Positions 27,946 through 39,810 of a stretch of 64,000 bases of DNA are shown here, one piece after another. The position numbers and the translations under genes are program-made. This DNA comes from Xestospongia bergquistia (Eukaryota; Porifera; Demospongiae; Haplosclerida; Petrosiidae): positions 4,353,501 through 4,417,500 of the forward strand of contig OZ014425.1 in NCBI GenBank assembly GCA_963965975.1, read 5' to 3'. How positions within the stretch are numbered: position 1 is the first letter of the stretch; each line of letters starts with the position of its first letter. The notes under the pieces were generated by a model. That model ran no database searches and had not been told where the DNA came from. It saw only the letters and a list, made by a program, of their open reading frames with translations.

Positions 27946-29265
27946 GTGACAAGAAACACGACTTGTTTGTGGATGAAAATGTCAGAAGGAAAATAAAGGA
28001 GGTTGTTAGTAATTTAAAGTGAAGACATAATTTAGAAATAGAGTGATGAGTTGAAATAAAAGTGTTAAGTTTTTCAAGGATTTCAGAATCGGTGGAAGAT
28101 ACTGAGGGGTCCCAGATAGAAGACCAACAGGTAAAATAGGGAATGACAAGAGAGCGATACAATGCGAGATGAGTTTGAGGAGAAGTATGCTTACAGACGT
28201 TAAGGTATATGATCCCAATGTTTGATGAGTTTAGAGCGAAAAGACTGGATGTGAGAAGACCATGATAAATTGGAAGAGATAACAACACCAATATGTTTAA
28301 ATAAATCGACATGTTCAAGTTGAAACCCATTTAAGAAAAGAGGAGGGAAGGTGGCTGAAAAAAGGGAGGCTTGCATGAGATGATCATGTATTAGGTTTTT
28401 TGAATTGATGGTGAGATGACGAGAGCTAATCCACAATGTAATGAGGTTGATGTTGGATTGAACAGTGGACATTGAAGTTAAAGAAGAAATTTCTTGAGAT
28501 AGAAGAATGTCATCATCATAAAGGGTGAGGGTGGCTGAAAAGAGTAGGAGCAGTTTAGCAATATCACATATGTATAAATGATGAATAAGTGAGGCCCGAG
28601 AATGGAGCCTTGGGGCACACCAGAGGTGACTTGAGATTTAGAAGATAGAGAACCTTTTATAACTACTTGTTGTGTATGGCCTTATGAAGCCAAGACAAAA
28701 GAAGAGGTCGAACGAAGACAAAGAGTAAACTAGGGGGCTTGTGAGGGACAGAGTCAAATGTTTTTGTGAGATCGAAAACACAGACTGCTTTTGGAGATCC
28801 AATGAAGAAAACCAAGAATTGACAATAGATAATAGAACTGTTTCAATTGAGAATCCTGGTCAGAAGCCAAACTGGCAATTAGTGAGAATGTCATGAGAGG
28901 AACAAAATGACACAAATAAATTAAAGATTCGACATTCCAGAATCTTACTTGGGAGGGAAAGTAGAGAGATTGGGTGATAGTCTGAAGAGGTTTTCGATTT
29001 GGGAATAGGAACGATATTGGATTTTTTTCAATCTGAAGAGAAAATACCTGCTGAGAGGGAGGAATTGAAAATAAGGGTAAGAGGAAGTTCAATATTAGGA
29101 GCTGTGCTGTGAAACATAATAGAGGAGGTGCCATCAGGATCAGAAGCGGTGTCAATAAGAATACGAGAATTAAGACTGCAAATTTCATTTGGGTTACAGA
29201 GAAAATCTGGAGAGTTAGGGATTATGAGTTGGAGGAGATAAAGGGCCAGTTGACTTGTCAAAGAA
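27946..29265 (-). mobile_element. Decayed non-LTR retrotransposon (LINE) reverse transcriptase
   Basis: Minus-strand fragments in shifting frames match the RT of CR1/L2/Jockey-type LINEs in order: TASDPDGTSSIMF with SLTLIFN-like FNSSLSAGIFSSDWKK; PIPKSK...YHPISLLSLPSKILE; a catalytic box reading LYDDDILL in place of LYADDILL; then INLITLWISSRHLTINSKN, LFKHIGVVISSNLSWSSHI and a thumb/C-terminal part ending near 27950. Stops and frameshifts break it repeatedly, so it is dead. The endonuclease ORF is not visible upstream, which fits the usual 5' truncation. Confidence 0.82.
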
Positions 29266-29847
29266 GGAAGAGTATTTATTCAATTTAGAAGAAACATGTA
29301 CTTTGAAAGTAGTTAAGTGTTCTAGTGTAGTAGCTAGTTGAGGTGGCATAGTTAAAGGTTCTAATGGTGTTGTATGGTGGTGAGTTAAAGATGGTACTTC
29401 TTCCTCACGAGAAGAGAATTTTTGGTAGAAACATATTTTCAGCAAAAATTGACGCCACAATAATGTATTGAAATTAAACAATGGTCATTAATTAAATATC
29501 TGGTAGGTTCCGGCATTGTTTACAGAAATTTCAAACTTGAAGATTAATGATTAACTTAAAATATGCCAGTTCGAATTTCAAATATTAACATTGACTACAG
29601 ATCGATACATCCCACAGTGATCTGGTGTGAAATCACGAAAATCTTAGAGAAGTCTTATTGAAATCCCTTTGAGATCTTGGACTTTGGAAATCTTAGGAAA
29701 TCTTATCAATATACAATTTCTCCGTGTCATGTCCGTCCACTTATAAGCCATGTGAACTTGCATGTTATCCAACTTCCAATGGTAAGCTGGACTCAATGCA
29801 TGATCTTTAAATTTGTGTTAGCTTTCTCCCATCGATCTAGTTAACTG
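29266..29847. other. 5' flank of ATRIP
   Basis: AT-rich spacer and likely promoter/5' UTR of the ATRIP gene. It includes a short run of imperfect GAAATCTTAG-like words (29630-29705). No gene seen. Confidence 0.4.
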
Positions 29848-32800
29848 ATGAACTCAAAAAGAGGAAGATTTGTGTATACTGAACGAAATGATCCACCTAC
29901 TGCCACACCCCCCAGTACTGGAAGTCACCAATTCCTGTCTTCAAGAAAACGTGCAAGATCGTCTGACACTTCAGGACCTAGTATCAATGCAGGACCAAGT
30001 GATCCAGTATTTAAAGGTGTTGTGGGTGGAGAATTTGAAGATGAGAATGATGATATAATATTAGCAGCTGCACTTGAGGATTACGAACTAACTCAACAAC
30101 AGCCACTGCCCTTTGAACCTCATGAAAAAATCGGACTCAATAGAGGAACATCCCCTGATATATCTTCACTACCAGCTCAGCAAACAGGTTATCCTTATAA
30201 TACCACTGTAGTCACACCCTCCTCTGTCCCTGCTATGCCACTGGAAAATCAAGATTTGCAGGACAGATTAATAACCATAGAGGGTGAAATAAAAATACTT
30301 CGTCTTGAAAATAAGAATCTGAAGGCAAAAATAAACCAACATGATAGAGACGTTTATGAAGAGACTCTAAGTCGTAAAACGGAGCAAGAATCAAGAGAAT
30401 CAAAATTGTCTAAACAAATCAACACATTACAAACTGAGTGTGCTTTTAAAGATAAAGAAATGAATGACATCAAACATGAAAATCAAAAATTAAAAGAAGC
30501 TATGAGACAACAAAATAGCAAGGACCCTTTCCAAAATGGGACTGGTAGTTCCATAAAGAGAGGAGCCACACCTCCAAAATCAGTTGGTTCTAGTAGTCGT
30601 ATTAAAACAAGCAGTAATAAATCCATTGAGTTCCCTTCTAGTGTGGACTTTATTCCTACGTCACAAATATCCGGGTCAAACATAATCCATGTTAAGAAAA
30701 AGAGAAGTCACTCATCATCATCTACACAGTCTGATTTTACATCCAGACCCTCGTCATCTACAGGTACTCCTAAAATTGACAGAGAGTCTCAGACAGAATT
30801 GATTACCAATGATGCATCTCTTGTCCTTCACAACTCCTATCCTACTGAAATGACAGGTGCTCAACTGTTGAGATTACTTATGCAAAGAGATCTACTAAGT
30901 ATTCCTGACTATAAAACATTGGAGTTACGTCTGGAAAAACTAGATGAACCTCCAGAAACCATGGAGGTACTTCCGCCATTTGGTCTTCTATCCCTTCTTC
31001 AGGCATCCATACCAACCCATTCACCAGCAGGATTACCTAGCACTCCGGACAGTGTCTCCACAACACCTATGGTCACCCCCATTAACAATCGATGTCATCC
31101 ACATTACAAAACCTCATATCGACTATTGGGTCGAGGGATAAATTCCACTCCACCCTCCAGCATGGAGTATCCTCGTATACATTCTTTAAAACGAACACTC
31201 ACTCTTGATTCAGATAATGATCGTTCCTTCTCAAGTACATGTACCCCATCTCTTTTATTAACCAAACAGGACAATTCAACTTTATCATTTGAACACAGTA
31301 TAGCTAGCTTACTTGGTTCCTCTGATCTTCCTGTCTCTTCCTCGCACAAAATGCCACACTTTAGCTTAGAAAGCCTAAGCTTTACACAGTGCAGTAAACT
31401 AAATCCTATCTCACCAGATAATGGCGTCTCTTTGCTTCCTGTACTAGAGAGTGTTATTGTCAATTATTATCAGGACAAGTTATTGAAGCAACAGAAAAAC
31501 AACTCTGATTCTTCCTCCTCATCTAATGCTACCAGTAGAGAAAACTCCAATGTAAATGTTAGCAGCAGTAGTGGAAGCAGCTGTAGTAGCAGTAATACTA
31601 GTAGTAATACTAGTAGTAATGCTAGTAGTAATGCTAGTAGTATGAACACTGATCCTAATGCTAGCATTATGTCAACATTACTACTCTCACCACAAACTTC
31701 TGAAGGATTTGAGTCCCAGAGCTCGTCTCACAGTTCCCACACCAGTGACACCTCTCAAATTAGTCAGTTGGTGACCTCGGAAGAACCTTCACCACACTCA
31801 GTTATCCAGAAAGAACAGGTTTTACAAGTTGCATATGCTTTGGAAACACTTTGTAAATATAGTCAACAAGTCCGTGATGCCTTGCTTCTTAGACCACCAA
31901 AGTTTAACATCAATCGATCAAGTTCTGAGCTACCCTCATCTAGTGAGGAATTGAGTGAAAATGAACTGATGGACACAGGAGAAGTGGGTGATGATCATTC
32001 TGAATTAGCAAGAATTAAAGACAAGACCAGTTTCAGAGGATGTCGGAGTAAAGAGGACACCATATCACAAAAACTACAACAATCTATGACACCAGAGCAA
32101 CCCAAAGTAATGAACAATGTATACTTACAATGATAATTTTCTTCTAGTATTTACAAGATTTTGTCTGTCTCAATACACTTGGATATAATGTCAGTAATCG
32201 TGTACTGATACGAAAAGAACAAATACAAGTAAGTTAACAATTTGGAAAATGATTGTTATATTACAAGACTAATAGTCTTTGACAATAATCTACTTAACAT
32301 TGCCATTATAAGTGACTAGTTCTGTGATTTCAATGATTTGTTTTATTTTCTTGTTACCATGTTAGAAAGAAGAAATGTCTGGTCACTCTCATCTTTCTCC
32401 TTTTAACTCAGTTCATTATCCCTTTCATAGTCCTTCATATACTGGAAGTCTGTTTGATACCCTCTTAGATCTTGTTACAGTATGTTGGGTAAGTACTGTA
32501 TTACATAATGGATGTTACTATTTATAGAAACGTAGACACTATTAATAGAAATTATCAGTATAATGTTAAATTTTCATTGGCAATTCATTCTTTTCCAGTA
32601 CATGTAAAATAGAATGTTCTCTTTTTTAGAAAGAAGACTTGGAATTAGTTATAAGTGTTTTAGACAGTTTAACATCTTTGGCTCTTGATTGCTCTAAGGA
32701 GTTCTTAGAAAGGTTTTAACATCACATCACATTGTCTGTTGTATTACTCTCTTTGTTTGTAGATACAGTGTCTTGTTAAAACAGAAATGTGTGCTAGTGT

Positions 32801-32930
32801 CATTACTGCTTTTGGAAAATCCTGAACTGACACTGAAAGTGGTCACTCTTTTGTTGCCTTTATCACGATCATCTGAAATTGTACAACTATTGTGCAATAA
32901 TTCTAGTAAGAAGGAGCTTGTTATAATTCA

Positions 32931-32964
<34 letters not shown>

Positions 32965-34072
32965 AGATTCTTGTCTTTTAGATCACTGCTATGCTCTCTA
33001 TGCTCCTCGTGTACCAGTAAAACCAACAGAAGTCAAAATAAATATTGGAATTCAGGTATAAATTTATTTATATTAGATTAATGACTATAATACATAGTGG
33101 AGCTGGTCAGTCATTTTTGAGTGGGTAATATGATATATAATTTATTAATATATTATATTTCATTTTTAGTTGACCAGATTTCTGTTTCAATTGACAACCA
33201 CTGAAGTTGGACAGAAAGTGCTCTTTGATTCAGAAGAATGTTGTTCACATCAGGTACATTAATTTGTTGATTGATATAATGAAATATTTAATATGTAGTC
33301 TTGTAATTAATTGTATTATATCATGTGTGCTCTCTCTTCTAGTTGTTGAAATCTTTAGTAAGTTGTCTGACAGAAATACTTGAAGAATTGAAAAATAAGC
33401 AGACATCAGATGACAAAATTATTTCAAAACAAAGGTAATATCAAGTAATTTTAAATATAGAGATTAATTGAGCTTAAGTACTTCATCATGATTTTGAATT
33501 CTCTGTTAATAGATCTTTTTTAGCTAATCAGATAGTGAGATTTCTTCATGTGATTTGTCAGAAAGACAAGCACTTTTTAGAGCACAAAAGTGACTGTTTT
33601 TATTCTTATATTTTCTGTCTAATGAGAAGTTATGAACTATTTCGAGGAACATTTGTAGGAGAATGTAAGTACAGCTAGTAGGAACATATGACATTGACTG
33701 TTAAAGTAATAACTAGTAATTGTTGACTGAATGTTTTTGGGTATAACACATTTTTGGTAATAATATTTACCAAACAAACCACACAATTAAATAATTAATG
33801 CTTTAGTTGTTATTATATTTTTTGGTAAATAAATATTATCAAAATATGATGAACTAATGCTTTTGTGTTGACACTTTTAGTTTCAAATTTATAGTATGAG
33901 AGTCAATAGTTGTCTTCATAAATATTGTATCATATACCATATATCATCCTATTTTATAGTATTACAATATCTCTTTGAGGTTGAAGGAATTGATATAGAG
34001 GAACTAGAGGAGGATGAGGAAGAGGAAATGACTAGTGCTAATGATATGGAAGTGGATGGAACTGAGACTTAA
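29848..34072 (+). CDS. ATRIP: ATR-interacting protein (DNA-damage checkpoint)
   Basis: Ten exons (29848-32106, 32148-32228, 32366-32488, 32630-32712, 32763-32905, 32967-33055, 33170-33253, 33343-33434, 33513-33664, 33960-34072) join in frame to about 1072 residues; human ATRIP has 791. An acidic N-terminal stretch (EFEDENDDIILAAALEDYEL) matches the RPA70N-binding motif. A coiled coil follows with LEGE/K-type heptads (ITIEGEIKILRLENKNL), then LQTECAFKDKEMNDI, very like human LQSELQFKDAEMNEL. A long Ser-rich linker with a poly-Ser/Asn tract (around residues 550-600) precedes alpha-helical C-terminal repeats; the tail is acidic (EELEEDEEEE). ATRIP recruits ATR to RPA-coated single-stranded DNA. 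The first donor could also be 12 bp further on; both keep frame. Confidence 0.85.
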
Positions 34073-34280
34073 TTATCTATGTTTTTATTTAATGATTTAA
34101 TTAGTAGTATTTAAATGTAGAAATGAACCTTTCTTATCATGTGATAATAATTTGGAATGTTAATTATTTCTATGAATACAGACAAACCAGTAGTAATATG
34201 ATCTCCACCCTATATGATGTAAGACAACTCTCTACATTTGTGGTGCAGAAAACTGTTTATCTAACCATTTAACTATTATT

Positions 34281-35066
34281 ATGGCTACTACTAGTAGTAT
34301 GGCTGTGTTGGAAAGTGATGAAGTGGTGGTTTTTAGTGAGAACAAATCAAGGCTAAGTACTGGACTTCAATCAAGTATCAGAGATTTAGCCCAACATTGC
34401 TATGCTAAAGATTTGATTCCCAGAGCTGTTTATCGAGGTATGTTTGATAATCGGCAAACACCTGAGTATCTGAGAGCTCAGTACTTTATGGATCTTTGCC
34501 TTGTAAAAATATGTGACTTTGAGGAAGTGGGTAAATTTGGAGCATCAAAAAAGTTCATATCTCAACTTGCAGCAGTTGTTAGAAATGATCCTGCATTGAG
34601 TCACATAGCAGATAGAATAGGTAAATGATATAAGCAAATTTATTGATATAATTATGTCCATTTGCTTCTTTTTCACGTACCTCTCACAACAGATAGTTTT
34701 GTAACCAGTAAAGATATGAGGGAATCACTATCTGATATCACTCCAGCAATTTCCAGTAATCTCTATTCTATTGCTGGACTTGCTCTTTCCCAAAATCTTA
34801 TCACTTTTGAAGAGCACGAAACAGTGTTAATTCCAGGAGCAGATAATGACAGGTTCTTTACAGAGCAAGTTCTGAATGAGTTGCTGAGACGTATCAGAAA
34901 TGATAAAAGTGTATTTTATAAGTTCATTGAAGTACTCAAAAAGATGGGAGAGCCAATAACAACATATGGAAGAGAGCTTGGTGAGTCATATATAAAAAGG
35001 CATGATTAATTTTTTTGTTTTGACACTATAGAAAATGCATTGGAAAGACCAATGGATATTAACTGA
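34281..35066 (+). CDS. Tandem death-fold-like family, member A
   Basis: Three exons (34281-34620, 34693-34980, 35032-35066), both introns phase 1, 220 residues. Exon 1 encodes helical domain 1 (LAQHCYAKDLIPRAVYRGMF ... RAQYFMDLCLVKI) and exon 2 domain 2 (IAGLALSQNLITFEEHETVL ... LLRRIRNDKSVFYKFIEVLKK). Exon 3 gives a short tail (ENALERPMDIN). Both domains have the spacing of a six-helix CARD/DED-type bundle: hydrophobic helix, L-(T/I)-x-x-E turn, then an LL..I helix. No signal peptide or membrane helix, so probably cytosolic. First of five paralogues on the same strand. The death-fold call rests on pattern only; no enzyme motif is seen. Confidence 0.7.
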
Positions 35067-35091
35067 TATGATACATGAACATAATTTTTGC

Positions 35092-35158
<67 letters not shown>

Positions 35159-36168
35159 TGTATGTGTTTAGAACTGTAATAATAAAAATTATAAATAGTA
35201 GTTATTATACCTGCACTCTACTTTCTATGATAACATTAATAAGTAACTAAGAGGGTCCAGTTGTATGATGCAAAGACTATGCTCTTGTGTGTGTGTGTGT
35301 GTGTGTGGATACAAATATTAGTAAACTGAGTTATTACTTATTAAATTAATATTTCACTACTACAAAAGAAATCCAAGAAAAAAGTAATGGGGAACTTTCC
35401 TGGGATAGGCCTAGCTCATTTACTGGTGTGGAATCTTGACATTCATAACATCCTCTTTATAGCTGGCATAAGCTGTCTATACATATCATCCTTGATGCCT
35501 GTAATATAATACTAATATATTATTATATTGAGTGAAATATATATATCTAATAACATATATTTTAAGTATAATATAGATACATAATACATATATGTATATA
35601 GTATATAATATACCTCTGAGTCATGTGGTTAGACTTATGTGACTTATCTTATCTTAAGAGATGTTCATATATAAACAATTTAATTTTCCAAGAATTACAC
35701 GTGATCATGACACTGCTATGCTGACATTTCTGATGTAGAAAAACATATGAATATAATTGTAACTATAAATTAATATATTATCATGTTAAATTGCTAGTCT
35801 CAATTAATGTTCTGGATATATATTATTATATAGTTGAATATTCATATTCAATAAAAAAATACGTGCACAATTTATAATATATATACTAAAAATTTTGAAT
35901 TCAATGATTGCTTTATAACTAAATTTTGGAATTTAAGTTGAAGAACTGCAACGATGAATAGCGCACCACAGCACAGATATTTTAGTAGTAGTTTATCGAG
36001 ATTACGTATTCAAACGGAGCGCTATTCCTTAGTAACGCTCGATCACGTGTTACTATTTTTAGTAATTACTCTATTAAGAAGTAAATATAATCACGTATTA
36101 CTATTTTTAGTAATTAATTTGAGAAGTATAATTATATGTACGTACTGAAATATAGCTAGTGGCCCACA
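35067..36168. other. Spacer in the tandem array, with (TA)n and (TG)n
   Basis: Very AT-rich. Contains a (TA)n tract at 35096-35151 and a TG run at 35287-35307. Two short copies of CACGTRTTACTATTTTTAGTAATTA occur at 36044-36117. No gene seen. Confidence 0.6.
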
Positions 36169-36964
36169 ATGGATCCACAGACAGGTGCCTCCCATGTTCC
36201 AACTTCAAAGAAAGAAAGCAAAGAGGTGCTGGCATTTCAGAAGCTCAGGCCGAAATTACAGATTCTTTATGGCTCCGATAGCACTCTTTCTAAGTTAGCT
36301 CAACTTTGTTATACTAAAGAATTGATCTTACTAAGAGAATATGAAAAAATCTTCGATACCAACCATCAATCAGAATTCCAGAGAACTGACTATTTTCTCC
36401 TTGAATGCCTCAAAGTAGCCATATTCAATGAATCAGAGGGGTTGAAAAATTTAAACTGTACATGTCTACCCTTGCTGAAATTGTTTGTTATGACTCTTCA
36501 ATAGTTATGAATCAAACTTCAAAAACAATTGGCAAGTATTATTATATAATTATAACAAATTAATTATACACGTCTATACATATACTATATAGCTAGCATT
36601 GAGAGTAGTGCAGAATTCAGGCAAAAGATGCCTCAAATATCAGATGCAATCCAGTCAAATATTCTTATGATAGCAAATCTGGCTGTAAGCAAAGATCTTA
36701 TCACTCCATTGGTGTGTACATTTACAATTGATCCTGCTGGAAAACACGCTGAAGGGTGCATAGTCCATCTACTTGATCTCTTGGAGAGTCACATCAAAGT
36801 TTGTCCACAAGATTTAAAAGACAAATTTATACCTATACTTGTTGAGATGGAGGATCCAGGAAATCTTTCCAAAGAACTATGTAAGATGTCATTGCAATCT
36901 TAAGATAGTTAATTACACAGATTTCTCTTTTATCTGTATAGTGTCTGAGCTGAAGAAACCATGA
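36169..36964 (+). pseudogene. Tandem death-fold-like family, member B (frameshifted)
   Basis: Same three-exon plan as its neighbours (36169-36531, 36593-36880, 36942-36964) and closest to member D: SKLAQLCYTKELI, IANLAVSKDLIT and the same LSEL tail. The summed exon length is 674, one short of a multiple of three. The frame is lost near 36447-36465 (AGGGGTTGAAAAA). Before that point frame 1 matches D; after it frame 3 does (STLAEIVCYDSSIV, QTSKTIG). One base is missing. The first donor reads GCAAGT where D has GTAAGT, so it would need a GC-AG intron. Exon 2 is intact and the same length (288) as in A and D. A recent pseudogene, a sequencing error or a truncated product are all possible. Confidence 0.75.
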
Positions 36965-37698
36965 CTCTGACAAGATGCTCTAATATATATTTTGTCTTAA
37001 TATTCTTCAATATATAGTTACAATTATATATATTTTACTAGCAAATAACATACTGTCAATTTATGTATATAACATACACATGTGTAGATCTCATGTGATC
37101 CATGAAGAGGCTACTAAAGCAGAGACAATTCTGTGGGGATAGATATTGATTTGCGATAATTTGAGCCTTAATTGTTTAGACATTATTATCCCATGATTAA
37201 TCAAAAATGAAGCCCTAATGACTAACTGCCAGTGACTGGAGGGAATTCCCAGGGAGTTTCCTTACCTCCTATTACTGTGACACTATAGCTACTGACCATC
37301 CATCACCAGCACTAGTTAGGATACGCACATCCAAGCTGTGTACATAATATTATGCTTACGCACTTAATATAAGTTTCAGTGAATATGAATTTATAGCCCT
37401 GATGACATGTTAGCTGAGATATAAGCTCTATTATATTATTTATTTTTCTTCTTTATTGGATCACACTAATCCACATGTACATTCTGTGTACAGGGAGGGA
37501 TTCAAAAACAGCAGTTATCTAAGACATCCATTGATTTTTACGGACAAAAAATACTTTTCTAAGAATTACTCGTGATGATGATGCAGCAATATGAATATTA
37601 TTGACTCCGATCATATTAAAATATTCATTACTTACTAACGCAATATAACTATGACACTAATCTGCGAGACTAGCAAACTATGACACTACTACTTGGTA
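36965..37698. other. Spacer in the tandem array
   Basis: No gene or notable repeat seen between members B and C. Confidence 0.5.
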
Positions 37699-38536
37699 AT
37701 GACTAGTCTTACCGGCAACTTCCAAGATCAGTTACTAGTTGAGTCTTCTACACATACCACTATCACTGCAATGAGCGAGGAAGAGAAAGTATTTAGGAAA
37801 TATCGTGAGAGAATGTCTAAGACATTGATGACTACTCATTCCAGGTTAGCAACTCTTTGTGCAGGGAAGAAGTTAATAAATATGAAGAAAGCAATGAATG
37901 TACAAAGATACACAAAGGAACAGAGAGCAACTGCATTACTTCAGATGTTAATTGTAAAGATGGATAAAACAGGAAACCCTTCTAAAATTTGGAAAGCATT
38001 TCTAGAGAGCATAGAAGACATAACAAACCTTCAACAGTATCTAGGTTAGTGTATATATACTTATAGAATTTGTCTTAATATAGTTATACATGAAACTCAT
38101 ATATATGCATTATTATAATTGCACACAGACAAGCAAAAAACAGAAGAGGACAAGATTACTGAAAACTCAGGGAGATCTGTTAAAGCAGTATTAGAAAGAG
38201 AACAAGCTAACATTATAAGTCACTTAGAGTATAATCTAGAGTCTGTTGCTGGTCGGCTGCTAAAAGATGTCTTATCAGATGAAGAGCACCAAACAATATG
38301 TAATCCTGAAGCAGATTACAACAGACGTGTCATGGATGAAATATTGGACGGAGTTCTTTGCTCTATTCAGGAAGACAAGGAACTTATGTATGTTTTTATT
38401 GAGGATGTTTTGAAGGAAATAGGAGGACCTGTTGATAGACTAGTAAAAGCATTAGGTAAGTCAGGTTAAGTCACATGACTGAATATTATAAGCATTGTCT
38501 ATTTATATAGAAGAAGAACTGAAAGGTCATCGCTAA
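37699..38536 (+). CDS. Tandem death-fold-like family, member C
   Basis: Exons 37699-38044, 38129-38455 and 38511-38536 join in frame to 232 residues; introns are phase 1 as in the other members. Domain 1: HSRLATLCAGKKLINMKKAM and TALLQMLIVKMD. Domain 2 (109 codons, longer than in A, B and D): LESVAGRLLKDVLSDEEHQT, ICNPEAD, then VFIEDVLKEIG. The L-x-x-x-L...VL-x-x-EE pattern of domain 2 is the most CARD-like in the array. The start could also be the internal Met at 37771 (MSEEEK). Divergent from B/D, nearer to E. Confidence 0.68.
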
Positions 38537-38610
38537 GAAAATATTAACATTTTTAATCTCATATAATTACGATAGATACTTCACCAGTGGTTTATAGTAT
38601 CTATAAAAAT

Positions 38611-38613
38611 AAA

Positions 38614-38650
<37 letters not shown>

Positions 38651-38651
38651 G
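38611..38651. repeat. (AAT)n microsatellite
   Basis: About thirteen ATA/AAT units just upstream of member D. Confidence 0.9.
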
Positions 38652-38734
38652 TGTAGCTACTTTATCATATAAAACTCCCACACGTATATCTAATTAAACA
38701 ACGCCCATAAACTGATTGACATCTGGTAATAGTA

Positions 38735-39538
38735 ATGGCAGCAACAAACGGACCTGTCTCTAAAAAAGTTAAGATGGAAACAAATGATTCAGAGACGAAC
38801 ACAGAGAGCAAAGAGCTAGCAGCATTTCGGAGAATTAGACCAAGATTGCAGATTGCTTATGGCGTCGATTGTACTATTTCCAAGTTAGCTCAACATTGCT
38901 TTAGCAAAGCGTTGATTCAAGAAGTAGTATACGAAGAAGTCTCTGATACCAACTATGAATCAGAATGTAAGAGATCCGACTATTTCCTCATGAAATGTTA
39001 CAAGAGAGCCAAAAAATTAGAGAAGAGTGGTCAATTTGAAGATTCCAAACAATATAGGTCTGATCTAGCAGCTATTGTTGGCTCAGACTCTTCAATAGTG
39101 TTGGTTCAAACTGCAAGAACAATTGGTAAGTATTATATCATTATTGATTTATAAACATAATTTATCAAATAATCCATTCAGCTAACTTCGAAAGTTGTGC
39201 AGCTTTTAAGGAGGAAATACCACAAATATCAGAAGCAATTCAATCTAACATCACCACAATAGCAGATCAGGCTCTCAGTAAAAATCTTATCACTCAAACA
39301 GAGTATGAGATCACGACTGATCCTTCTGGGAAACACTCTGATCGTTTAACAGCCACGTTATTTAGTGCTTTAGACAAGCAGTTTCAGCTTTGCCCACAGG
39401 ATCTAAAAGACAAATTTATTCCTATTCTCGTTAAGATGGAAGATCCAGCAAGCCTTTCAGTAGAGCTGTGTAAGTTGTTGTCATCCACATAATTCTACCC
39501 TTTTTATTACTTCACATGTAGTGTCTGAACTGATATAG
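38735..39538 (+). CDS. Tandem death-fold-like family, member D
   Basis: Exons 38735-39125, 39182-39469 and 39522-39538 join in frame to 231 residues. The N-terminus carries a short basic patch (SKKVKME). Domain 1: RPRLQIAYGVDCTISKLAQH, SKALIQEVVYEEV, SDYFLMKCYKRAKKLEKSG. Domain 2: IADQALSKNLITQTEYEITT, DLKDKFIPILVKMEDP. It is the intact sister of member B and shows what B has lost. Confidence 0.7.
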
Positions 39539-39810
39539 CAAGTACAGTTGTCAAGATGTCCAAATTGATGTTATTATGTGTTCTTTTATATATAATTATA
39601 GAATTGTTCATTTTTTACAAGTATATGCAGCTATATTGTTATAATTGTAACATAATTATTATTAGGTTCTATCAAATATATTCATATTTTGTCTTGTAAC
39701 CGCCCAGCTACCCATATATGGATGCTAAAGTTGCTTATATAGAACCCGTATGTGCACATTAATATAGTGCCTATATATACAATAAGCAAGTTGTGTTGGC
39801 AGGGTTGAGT

